A stretch of 64,000 nt of DNA, taken from assembly GCA_037074765.1 (NCBI GenBank), contig JBAMDO010000562.1:372001-436000 (forward strand), given 5' to 3'. Positions within the stretch are counted from its first letter, which is position 1. Every line of letters starts with the position of its first letter. Made by a program: the position numbers and the translations under genes. The stretch comes from Mansonella perstans. Its lineage: Eukaryota > Nematoda > Chromadorea > Rhabditida > Onchocercidae. Under the pieces are notes generated by a model. It was not told the DNA's origin, did not search any database, and saw only the letters and a list, made by a program, of their open reading frames with translations. This document shows positions 27,401 through 38,569 of this stretch, in pieces.

Positions 27401-30400
27401 TACAAAGTCTGTCAGAAGATGGCCAAAAAGAAAATACAAATTGTATACTTATACATCATAATCTCTAAAGAATCCTGGACTCCATTCATTCTTTTTTATT
27501 AGTGCAATCAATGAAAATGTGAGTAATTAAACTTAAGCTTATTTGTGGCTTTCATTACCAACTATACAACATATTTCGAATTTAATAAAAGAAGTGAAAA
27601 ATAAGAAGTCATTTTGTTTTGAGTAATAAAAGATATGATATTTAACGAGTTATGTTGAACGAATGATTTAACAATTCAAAAATAGATAAAAAAGGAGAAA
27701 GAAAATAAATAGAAAAACGAAAGTATTGTTGAGTTCACTGTTTGCTTGCAAATTATTTTTTGTTTATCAATTAATTATTTTTGTCCTATTCATTCCATAC
27801 CTCAATCTACTATCTATTCAGTCCATTTGCTTCATTCATTTACTTTCCCTTTGCAATAAAATCTAATTCCTGTTGACACTTTCCTCACGTTTTAATGAAT
27901 AAATATCTTTTGTGCACGAGAAATTATGACGGTTGAACGTCTCTAACTGCATGCGAGATATTTGCTATCTTGCACGCAATATTCATTAAAGTGTCCGGGA
28001 GAAATGATTAAGTATCTCTTTCATGGCAATGAGCTCTACACCTGCCCATCGATCGTTTCCGGTCTTCCATCATCATTCCGACTTGCCAACAATAGCAAAT
28101 TAACTCGCTCTTTTATCAAGAAACGTTGAAGACTTAATTTGATTTCAGTCAATGAATTTAGATGAAACATAAAATTTGATCTCATGGAACTGGATGAGCT
28201 TTGGTCCACTACGAGCTCTCCATTACAGTCATAAATTACACCATTAAAGCACTTTTCACTCGCATATATAATGCAGCAATTAAAGGTTGTTTATTGCTTC
28301 CGCTTTGATCTCAAAAGCGGTCATTGACTAATAAAGATTAAATAAACCGATCACTTTTTACTTTTTTGTTTTGCTGTTTTGCATGTTTCATTTTCTTGTC
28401 TAAAAGACCTCCATTTGGTTACTAGTGGCCAATTTTAACTACCATTTAGCTAGGCGTACTTCAAATCGCGTCTAACAGCAGCTTCCAATCTTCATTACCG
28501 TACGCCGCCATTATAATATCACGTCGTAAAGGAAGACTAAGACTTTACGTCATTTTCATTCGCACATATAACTTCAATTTCAACTAATGGGGACAGTTTC
28601 AAATAAATTTTTAACTTAAAACTCGAAATTCAATTCATCCATGCAAAAAGCAATTTTCGTGCTCATTAATGCAGTATATTTCAATGCATTCATAAGCTTT
28701 TCTATCCTGGACAATTTGATTTTCGGTCTATTCTCTTGTCTCTTACAGATTTTCAGGAGAAAATTCACTAAGTTCTTTATTATATTTAAACGGAAATGAT
28801 TTAATTGCTTCAAAAGAATTATTCCCTTGGATGAAAAAAATTAAGTGCTGAATAACAACAGCACGATACATGCACAGATCACGCACACATGCACGCATAC
28901 ATGCACGTGGCTTATTACAACTTTACGGTAACATATTTAAATCGGATTCAGACTAACTGCTTTCTTAAAGTGATTTAACAGTCTTCTTATTAATAAATCT
29001 TAGCAGTGCCATCAGCTAGGCACAAAATTAATAGTGACTATGCTAGAAATTCAAATTCAGTGCAGAATTCAACTACAACTAAATGTATGATATTTTGGAA
29101 AAAATGAGACTTGCTCTACTCTCAGTTCTCTGTATTCAGTTATGCCAAACTCTTTAAAGATTTTAATCTTTAGGCTTCAAATGAATTGGCAAAATCATTT
29201 TAATAGTATTAATTTCATATATGTTTTAATTGTAGAAATTAGAAATTAAAAACTGTAGAAATTATTCAGTCAGGATAGTAATTGGTCACGAGCTGATGAT
29301 CGAAGCAACAGCTGTGTGTTTAGGCTAATGAATCAATCAGACACTTCCAGCTGCGAACACCTGTTCTGATCTGTCCAACAGGGATGTGAAAAAGATAACA
29401 AACTTCTGTCTGCTAAACTATCCCTGCTAATTATTTGCACATTCAGACATAACGCAGCAACATCGCAGAAATTAGTTTGAAATGTACCACTCATTCAGTT
29501 GATGAATCATAACAACAACAATAGCCAAAAATTATTCATTTCACATAACAATTTCCATAAGTTATTCATTGGAATAAAATGTCAAAGCGTCACATCCCTC
29601 AATGCCACTGGGTATTAAATTCGACACTACTTGGAAGAAATTTATTGGATTATTTGAAATTGATTTCCCAAAAATCATTAATTTTAATTTTAAACTGAAC
29701 GAAATCCAAAACTATATGGATTTTCTGATTTGTATATTTTAATTTACAAGAATCAAAAAAAATGAAAGTATTCTGCAATGTTTGTAAAAAAAAAAGGAGG
29801 AAGATCAAAAAATTCTCGTTCCATCAATAATGAATGATTTTTGAAATTCTAAGAAGAATCTTTCAGAGCTGTAATGTTCGGTCTTTTGAGTTCCGAAGCA
29901 TTCAATGCTTTTTTTTAGGAGAAAAATCAATTTATTCTTTTCTCTTCCTCATTTTTAACGATTTGTTTCAATGCGGAGAATTTGAATTTTTATTGAATTT
30001 TCCTCTTATTGTTTTTGCTTCAGTTTTGTCAGTCGCATATAAAATTTATTGAAATGAAATGTTTTAAAACGTATCAACTAGTTCTAGGTGTCAATAAAAG
30101 TCTAGCAATTGCAATTAAATTGATCAAATTGTAGAAGCGTTGTATGATGTGGAAGAATTATAGTAGAAAATAACTTTAAGTATGAAAAAATCTGACAAGA
30201 CTTTGCAATGATGCTTTCACTGATGATTAATTAATTTGGCTAGTTAATGCAGATTATCTAATACAAGATATTTCTATCAGGAACTGCAAGATCAAGGATT
30301 AAAGAATCATGCACTTTTGGCTCATGCAGTCAAAAGTAACAAAAGTTGAGAACTTTAGAGATTAAATTTGAAGTTCAATTGCGATATTCTGAAATGTTTG

Positions 30401-33400
30401 AAAGAAATAAATAAATTGCTGCTACGAGATCATTGCTATGAAAATGCAGCATATTGAACGGAATAGTTGTAAAGGATTAACTGCTAGTTAAATAATTACC
30501 AACCTTTGAACAGACCGCTAATCTGTACAGCTGCTTGATGCGACATTTTGAATTCATAATTTAACGGTTTGATAAGCTCCATTAATCCATTACCATGTAT
30601 TCTAAGATAATCCGTTGTTGCTGGTGCAAGGACAACCTTTTCGTCGAAATTTAGGCTTATTTTCTGAATGTTTTACATTTGAACGAACTACTGTCGTGTA
30701 TTAACGAAATGAGGAAGCTTCAATTTATTCACTAATTACAAATTTTTCAGATTGTTTTTATAAAAGTGATTATCAATTTCATCAATCAAGAAAATTGTTT
30801 AAATGAATCTATACAGATATCAATTAATTAAAATATAAATTATGACTGAAAATTTCACTTCTGGAGTGATATTTAATTCATGAAGAGTTTATACTTTGCA
30901 ATTGAAACTATTGCCAGTAAACGATATTAAAAATGAGTTTCTCCTTCTATCAAAGTTGTATGTAAAGCTGACCTCTTTCAGCAGTCCAATTGGATGATTT
31001 TCTTTCAGTTTTAGAACAATTTCATCGCCGAAATCTCTTCTACGTCGTCGATGGCGCAATTTTTTAGTTTTGAGCCTTTTGAATTGCCGTTTGGGATCGA
31101 TCCGTGGACCAACGAAAATCCGAATGTTAGCATGAGTTTCCTTTAAATTATGCCTCTTTACTTAAATATTCACCCTTAATCATTTCAGGATTAATGAACA
31201 TAAATTCAAAAAGTAAATACAAAATTTTAGAATTACGAAAACTTATTAAATATTAACATATTTGACTTGACATAAGTCAATTACTTAATACACTTATGTC
31301 AACTATAATTCAGTGTAATATTCTCGTCTATAAGTCAATAAATCAAAGTCAGGCATGTATTTTTCTTCAAAATTTTGTAGTAAAAACTTAAAATGCTCCG
31401 TTCTGCACTATATTTGCCTAACTGACCTGTGCAAATGAATCAGTAGCAATAACACTAAAGAAATATCTGCCATTCGGTATATCATTACGACTAAATACAT
31501 TTCCGGAAAATGGTGTGACATCAAATGGAACATTCTTCGGTTCAATTCGATATACAACAGCTCCTTTTGAAGCCCTAAAAAATGATCCTTTTTTATTTGG
31601 ACTTATGCCACAATTCAACTGGAATGAACTAGCTACTTCTTCCTAATCTACTTGCTTTTTGCATTTCAGTGGATCGATGAATTAATTTATTTTCTCATTA
31701 ACAACAGTTCTTAATATTTTTTCCCCAATGATCTTCATCGATAGGTCACCAAGTTTGTTAATTTGATAGCTAAACAGTTTCTCGTAAATTAAGAAATGGA
31801 AACATTTCTGCACTGCAGAATGAGTTACTTCCCTATCTACCGGTTGTCTAAAACTTGCGGGATTTTTCATGTTAAAACAGGAACGAATAATACTGAATAA
31901 GTTGATGAATTTTTGATAAATATAGATAAGAAAATGATTTTTGGTCATTTTGACCTAACTGAACTTCAACTGCACTAACAATTTTTAATGCATATTAATT
32001 TTTGTATTTGTAAGAAGGGTCATAAGAGTCCTAGAAGCTATTAGAATTGGAACATGGCCATAACGTTTATTTGAAATTTTCCTTTGGATACGTAAATGAA
32101 TATTCTGAAAACATTTTAGCATTAATTTCTTGAAAGATGTATTGCCCGAACGATGAACCCATGCGAATCATTGTTGAAGCAAAGTTGAGTCATTCTATTT
32201 ATATGAAGAAACAAGCACACAACCGCATACTATTATATATCATCATTTTAAGCAACTCACTTGGTTACAAATTAATTGTTCCCCTTGGAAAGGTATATTA
32301 CTACTATTTGGAACTTTTCCTTTCCTTCTTATATCTTTCCCACAAGATTTAATCAGCCTCTGTCAAAAGAAAGGGAATTTTCCATAAATATATGAATAGT
32401 TGCTTTATGATTATAAGTAGAATGGGTTTTCCAGCAAAATTTTTTTCATCCTTTTTGCACGCTTTTTAATTTTATGTTCTTTTTTTTTCTTTTTTTTTTA
32501 ACAAAGCCACATTTCTAAGTCTTTCACCTCTCGCAGATTAGAAGAGAAATGAACATGTTACAAGTAATTTGATATTAACTTCTTGTTCTATATTCATAGA
32601 TATGTAATTATTGCCCTTCCTTGCTCATTATCAGTATAATCGAAAATTAAATGTTTTTTCATGGAAGAAATTTATTTGCCATAAAAAGGAAAGACGAGAT
32701 GTGCATTTGCAAACATTCTTCTCTTCCGATGTAGTTAGACCTTCAATCATTTCAGGATAACTAATACAAAAAAGATTAGCTGCATCAGAATTCATTATTC
32801 CTTATTTCATTAAAATTTGAAAGCTAGCATATTAAATTCAAAAAATTTCAGATGAGTAATATAGATAGCCAATGTTAAAAATTGAATTAAATTTAAATAC
32901 TTGAAATTAGTCCTCAAATTATCTCGCAGTTAAACAAAAATGTTTTCATTAATTTTTATTTGAAATCAGAAATTAGTGATTTTCTTTCCTTCGAGAAAGT
33001 ATAATAATCAAAATAATAAATCTATCGCTTGCGCTTCAAATTGGTTATCAGAAAATTTGTTAAAACCTACTTGGCTGCTACTCTTAGTACTGTTACATGA
33101 GGCCAGAGTTCATCCATTTGTCCAAAATAATGCACACTGTTGAACTGGGGCCCACTGACAAGCAGCTGTTCGAAACTTATATCAATCCGTGCTATCGCCA
33201 AACGAATCAAATTATGCTTATCCAATGCACCAATATAAAAGGATTGAAAAGTACCATCTGTTCGCCGTAATTGACGTGAAATATACAACTGAAAGTTAGA
33301 TAGAATCATTAGATGCTTTAACTTCCAGAAGAACCGTGAGTTTCGTTTTTTCTTTCTTTTTTTTGTAAGTTTCCAGTTTTTCTGAATCTCTGAAACATAA

Positions 33401-36400
33401 TCTAAATTTTTTAAAAAGTTTCTACCAGTTATTGTTACTGAATTTAAACCTTTGCGCAATGAGTGCTTTGCTTCTTGTTGTGAGTGAGTACAAAAGGTAA
33501 ATTGGTTGAATTTGAAATAATTGATATGTGCAGATCCGTTAGATTGGCTACATTTACCATCATTATTTTCGTTTGAAATGAAATTTCAGCCTCAGGTGCG
33601 ATATCATTCCGCAATGTAGCATTGTATATGTCAACGAAAAAAGATGGAGTTGAACTGAAAGTACAGTTTGAACTCGAAGAATTCTTACAAATAGTTTCAA
33701 AGCATTTATGCAAGTGTAGCAGGCGAAGAATCTACTTAAAGCAGAAGAAAAGGTCATAGCAACGTTTCTATAAATTTAAAATATTTCGAAAATTTGCTAA
33801 TTTCGCTTAAAGTTCAAGTATCTTATTTTCCTACAATATTCATACTGACGATAAACATTTGTTGCGATGGTTTAGTTTCTACCGCAATAGTTACTGATCG
33901 ACCTTTCAGCAGCTTTAGGGAATTTTTTGTGCATAATCTTGAAATTTAATTAGATGATTGAATTATTAAGATAGAACAAATGTCCCATAAAAGATTTGAA
34001 TTAATCTAGAAACATCGATTTTTCGATACTATTGCTACGTAACTATTAGTATATGCCTAACCTATTATTAATTATTTGAAAATAATGCGACTGATTCGAA
34101 GTATGCAAAGAGCAGTGATCATGCCATGTACAATATCCGTCTTCAACAGGATCCGAAATCAGCCATTCCAGCGGTGTATCCGAACGAACGGTGAAGATTT
34201 TTAGCTATAAAGAAAATTTACAGCAGTCATATTACACCTAACAATAAGTATCAGCACCACTTCAAAGGAGAAAGGAGAGAAAGGGAAAAATGCGTTGTGA
34301 AATCGTAATATTGTAAATTACTGCTTCCACCTATCATTTGATAAGGTTAACAATGATTTTCTCTTTTGAACAATTTGTGTGTTTATTTATTCTTACTGCA
34401 ATTGTTGCGATGAAATACAAAAGAACAAATACAAAAGAACAAAATAAAATTATTTTATCTTTAGTATGCTGACTCATTTGTAATCCATTGTATCTTTTAA
34501 TAAGTATTGAGCAGAAAAAAGTTTTTTCTATTACTGTAAAATGTCTGAAAACTCTTTATGTCAGTTTTGCTTTAAATTTTTAATGAAATTGTTTTTTGCC
34601 CAACTACTTATCATAATTTTTTTTTTTCATTTCACTGAACTATTAAACGTTATCGCATTCTTCCCTCCTTAATCATCTAATTTTAGGCCCTTTTCCTGTT
34701 CACATCCTCTTTATCTCAATTAAATGCACTTGTTGCATTGCCTGTTTGTTTCGGTTTGATTGCATCAACTGTTCACAGCGGGCGTTTATTCAGAACTCCT
34801 ATAAATGCCTTCTAACCCTTTTCCATCTTAATAACATTACATAATTTCATTCTCGTCATGACAATTTCATTGATCAAGTGTTCTCTGTCACATATTTAGC
34901 ATTGCTTTGTCATATATTTCCTCAGACTTTTTGGACAGAAAGAGAAATAAATACTTATTACTTTTCTGTTACTTTAATTTAATTTTACTTGAAGCATTTC
35001 GTAGTTTACTAAAAAGAGAAAAGAAATTTAAACTGAAACTTTATGAATTTTTCAAGAATGTAACTTTGAAAATTCATTAGCATTGAGCAGAAATTTCATT
35101 GGAAACTACGAAAATAAGTTACTACACTATTCTCTAGAAATCAATTTCAAATTTCTAAAATCAATCAAGCGCAATTCTTGTTGTAAGTTGAAAGAAATTA
35201 AAATGGATTTCCAAATGACCGATCTACACACATTGACCAGCGTGGATGCCACTTACGTATTGCAATTTTGATGTTGGTAAAGGAGAGAAGGGCTGTCCAG
35301 TTCAAATTTACAGCAATTGATAAAAATTGGGAGAGAATACTACGATGGCAAAATATGACTAAGAAATTAAGGAAACGTTGGATAGAGAGAAACCATTTTT
35401 ATTGAAATATTTTGTAGAATTCCATTAGATATGATGCCTTTCTTTCTATCGTGAAAGATTTGAGGGTAATTAATAGTCCTTACAAATGTAACTTTGAATT
35501 TACCTTTATAAAATTTAACTGAATCTAATTTAAGATTAGAAGTTTGACTTGTTAGAGCTTGAATAGTGTGAATTTTTTTCTTACTACTTCGTTGACCCTG
35601 ATACTTTTCCTCTAACAAAATGCATTCTTATGCAATCCAAAATATCCTTGTGAATGTTAATTAAATAAACTACTCTCCTGTCTTCTTACCTTTCATACAG
35701 TAATTTGCAGTAAATTCTTATCCTTTTGTCTTCATCTGTAAAAGAATATAGGTAAGTGGTATATCAACAATGAAGGAAAAGTAAAGATGAACAGTATAAG
35801 CATAATTAGCGCTTTCTTACTTTAATAAGAGAAAGCAGAAAAGAAAAACCGTCTTGAAAGGGACACCGACAACTTATTAAAGTTATCGGTCAAGATATTT
35901 GACAGAGAAATAGAATCGATAAGGAAACAAACATCCATCATATGTTATCCCATATCTCTAGAAAATTATACCTTAGCAATATAGGCGGAAAAAGGAAACA
36001 AATGGAGAGACTGAACCTTAAAATAGGATCTTCATTTTATTGTTCTCTATATTATATAAATCAATTAAATTATATAAAGCATTATGTAAATCAATTAAAA
36101 CTCAAAATATTAAGGGGTATTGCGCGATATCATTTAGTTTACTGACACAATATCATACTTCATTTATTAAGATGATTTTAGTTAAAAAGTCTTTTACCAC
36201 AAATTATGCAGTAGCAGTTTAATTTCTCAACCAAAGTTTATTGCAGGACCCAAAACAATTTATCCTCAATTTTCTACTCAGAATGACTTTTGAATTGCTA
36301 ATTCAGATATACAACCTTTCAGAAAAATGAAATGGATATTCGTGATGAATTAATTGACATACTGAAATGAAATGAAATGAAATGTCAGATGGATTCATTC

Positions 36401-36789
36401 AAAATGACTTCATAATGTTAGTTGGTAGCGGTTTTTTGAGCTTAATAATTATGCTTTCACTGGCTTTGATGGGACGGTAAACCATGTTGATAGAATAATA
36501 TATATTCATTATTTGTTCAACTATTTCTTAGGTCGATAAGAAATGAATACAATATCAAGATAATAATCTTTAAGAAAAATGTTACTAAATCTTGTTATGT
36601 TGCAAGGGTATCATCATCTTCTACAACAGTATTAACAAAAATAAAGAGTACCAAGTCTTTTAGGAAGATAAAGCTATCGCGAAAATTCAATTTCAAATGA
36701 GTCAAAAATTTTACCTTATTCTGGTGACATCCAATATCTGCTAGTAAATAAATAAGATCTAGAAGAAGTAGAAGCCAGAAATGCAGCAT
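12406..36789 (-). CDS. hmr-1: Classical cadherin, long N-cadherin/HMR-1B type, 5' part (35 exons, partial)
   Basis: Calcium-dependent cell-adhesion receptor. In worms the long HMR-1 form acts in neurons and works through catenins. Exons, 5' to 3': 36789-36715, 34204-34062, 33654-33492, 33288-33071, 31574-31427, 31140-30973, 30663-30504, 24074-23950, 23307-23241, 22753-22620, 22398-22292, 22072-21879, 20470-20324, 20166-19964, 19773-19633, 19535-19460, 19161-19012, 18872-18760, 18433-18257, 18195-18062, 17525-17348, 17174-17007, 16821-16751, 16400-16247, 16035-15896, 15810-15557, 15225-15078, 14956-14833, 14741-14547, 14292-14092, 13766-13682, 13404-13250, 13144-13060, 12850-12700, 12511-12406. 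All phases match across 1,686 codons. Cadherin linkers are obvious (DVNDNAPIF, DVNDNAPQF, DINDNAPYF, DVNDNEPYF). The HMR-1/DN-cadherin assignment rests on repeat order and on segments such as DVDEPPVFLNGPKP and NNNKPEFRSC, judged from memory of the family. Residues 1-25 are a signal peptide. No membrane segment or tail was seen, so the gene runs off the left edge. Least certain are the start of the exon at 14956 and its upstream donor (gttttt). Confidence 0.82.
18493..18742. repeat. Intronic tandem duplication in the cadherin gene
   Basis: Within the intron between the exons at 18433 and 18760, a 42-nt core at 18545-18586 recurs at 18701-18742 with two mismatches (shared ctttctgtctctgtttg and atgacag). 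Upstream of each core is another shared stretch (aaatttatctt, poly-A, actttgat), so the original unit was about 100-130 nt. Confidence 0.9.
19263..19629. repeat. Duplicated intron segment flanking a cadherin exon
   Basis: About 82 nt at 19263-19344 match 19548-19629 at roughly four of five positions (shared tatttcttacaaa, agctgtc, tgaaag, aaaataatc). One copy is in the intron before exon 16 and the other in the intron after it, so they bracket the 76-nt exon 19535-19460. Confidence 0.85.
24075..30503 (-). other. hmr-1: 6.4-kb intron 7 of the cadherin gene
   Basis: The intron lies between AAAG|gttggt at 30504 and the ttttcag acceptor before 24074; joining the exons restores FKG/V..VRIQKIKIEVLD. 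There are no supported exons inside. It holds an ATA trinucleotide run (25439-25458), an ATC-rich stretch near 26575-26620 and a CA-rich stretch at 28868-28912. Two patches stand out as GC-richer than their surroundings (about 28030-28110 and 28440-28560). Most of the rest is plain AT-rich DNA. Confidence 0.65.
25439..25458. repeat. (ATA)n microsatellite
   Basis: About six trinucleotide units within the 6.4-kb cadherin intron. Confidence 0.9.
31036..31056 (-). other. hmr-1: Polybasic furin-type cleavage site in the cadherin
   Basis: The exon 31140-30973 encodes a lysine/arginine-rich stretch (about residues 266-284) ending RHRRRRR, directly before DFGDEIVLKLKENHPIG, which looks like the first strand of a cadherin repeat. 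Classical cadherins carry an N-terminal propeptide removed by furin-type convertases at R-x-K/R-R. The site is read directly; that residues 26-284 are removed as a propeptide is inference. Confidence 0.7.
34205..36714 (-). other. hmr-1: 2.5-kb intron 1 of the cadherin gene
   Basis: This sequence lies between the signal-peptide exon and the exon starting at 34204. I saw no supported exon in it. It contains a short pentamer run (36362-36384, TGAAA units) and a repeated octamer-like stretch near 34415-34445. Enhancers in a first intron are common, but nothing specific is recognisable. Confidence 0.55.
36362..36384. repeat. (TGAAA)n microsatellite, four units
   Basis: A short pentanucleotide run in intron 1 of the cadherin gene. 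Confidence 0.9.
36715..36789 (-). other. hmr-1: First coding exon of the cadherin: signal peptide
   Basis: Twenty-five codons from ATG at 36789 encode MLHFWLLLLLDLIYLLADIG followed by CHQNK: a short N-terminus, a hydrophobic core and a small-residue cleavage region. The donor is AAG|gtaaaa in phase 0. It joins in frame to the exon at 34204, which starts LKIFTVRS behind a tttatag acceptor. The 2.5-kb gap is why this start is slightly less certain than the other junctions. Confidence 0.72.
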
Positions 36790-38515
36790 TTTTGGAATCG
36801 GCAGTTTGTTTTAAGCGAAATAAAAATGAATACGATTCAACAGCGATATTTGTGATACGAAATTAATAATAATCAATAGCAGTGGCGGATTGATAGTAAT
36901 ATCATTGGCGCTAAGTATAGAAAAAATCGACTATACAATTACCATAAACATAATTAGAAGAAATAAAATAAATAGAAAATAATAGCAGTGGATTTATGAT
37001 GGATCAATGTCAGGACAATATGTCTAGGATCATATGAATCCATAGCAGAAGTAGGTCACTTCAAGAAATAGGAATCCTGAAATTCTTTCTTCTAATTACA
37101 TGAGTAACCGTTTTTGTCTTAGTGAAATAACTCATAACAATTCAGGAATACCGAACGCATTACTTCCTGGGAAATCTCGTGTTCAGTGAGCTAAAACATG
37201 TAATTTGTATTACAATTGAGGTTTGATAACCAGCTGCTTTTAAAATCCACATGAAGAAATTTGAAAAGAAGTTGCTGTGATGGTAAACTGAACCGGATTT
37301 TTTGTTCAATAGTGAGTTTCAAAGTAAACGGCACTAAGCTTCGACTAAAAAGCGGTGAATTTGAGGAGGAAAACAATTTTGTTAATTCTTACGCTGCATA
37401 CATGAAGCAAGTTCTGTAAAAGAGGAAGTATGATTCAAAAAATAACAACAATTCAACATTAAAATTAGTTGTGAACTTCTCTTAATTAATTGCAACTTCA
37501 AGCTATCAGAAAAAATAGCCTCAAAGGGTTTTATAAAGAGTTTTAAGCAATATTTTTTCATGCTATGCTTTAATGTAACACAATGAGTGTCTTTAAGTGC
37601 GTGGAAATCGCTATTGAGGTAGATTCAGGAAAGATGGAATTTCGCATGGAAGAAAATATTAATAGCAACAAAAGTTTTGGAATGAGCATACTTTGGAAAA
37701 TATAAATGAATTGAAAGATTTAATGTTTGAAAATAAAAGTGAAATTTTGCAATTTGATCGATAACATAAATAAAAAAGCTAATAGTTTATGAAAAAACAA
37801 AGAAAAGATAAAAAACAATTCTCAAAGATTTTTCAACCAAACCAATATTGTGATAAATTTCAGAAACAAAGTCACCAAAGATAAGTTTGAAATTTATCTG
37901 TCTAAAGGTACATGTACCCTTGAATACCATCAACTGGCTTGATATAAATGAGTGAATGCCTGTGTGGTCAGCAGAGGTAAAAGGGAGGAGCCATTCGATG
38001 ACAATGATCCTTCCTAACGGATGAAATGGACTTGACTTCTCTGTGCCACCATCCTCTTCCTTCCTGGGCATTATTAAGTTAGCTACCACTATACTCCAAA
38101 ACTCATCTTTCTGGTATCTGATGAATCGCCCATTTTATTCTTTTAATTTAACTCTTGAATTTCTTGACACTGGTCAGTTCTAAAAGCAAACATGATATAT
38201 TAGCAAAGCAAACGTGATAAAGAATAAAACTTTCTTGATATATTAAATTGCTATTAGTAGTGCTAGATGAGGCACTTATATATGTTGAAAATGTTGGATC
38301 AAACTTGTCGTCATTTGAACTAGACTAATTCTATTAAATGAAGCATCAAAAAATTTCCAAACAGATCAATCTTGAAAAAGATTTTAACAAACGTCATATT
38401 TTAATAATTTAATGATTGGTCATTTGTTTGGACTCTTACTTGATCAGTTCAATGATCCATCAAAAAGCCATAACTGACCCGTCATCTGAAGATTGTATTC
38501 CCACGAAATCACGTA

Positions 38516-38569
38516 TATTCAAATTTATTTCTTCATTTTCGTTTATTCAAATTTACTTCTTCATTTTCA
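38516..38569. repeat. Tandem duplication, 28-nt period
   Basis: Two copies of a segment beginning tattcaaattta and continuing with cttcattttc start at 38516 and 38544. They look like a simple slippage duplication in non-coding DNA. Confidence 0.8.

Noticed and set aside
28868..28912. CA-rich stretch as a possible functional element
   Set aside because: Simple imperfect microsatellite in an intron.
33067..33070. Reading the cadherin exon through to a stop
   Set aside because: GCCAA|gtagg is a normal donor and the join to 31574 restores AAKASKGAVVYRIEP.
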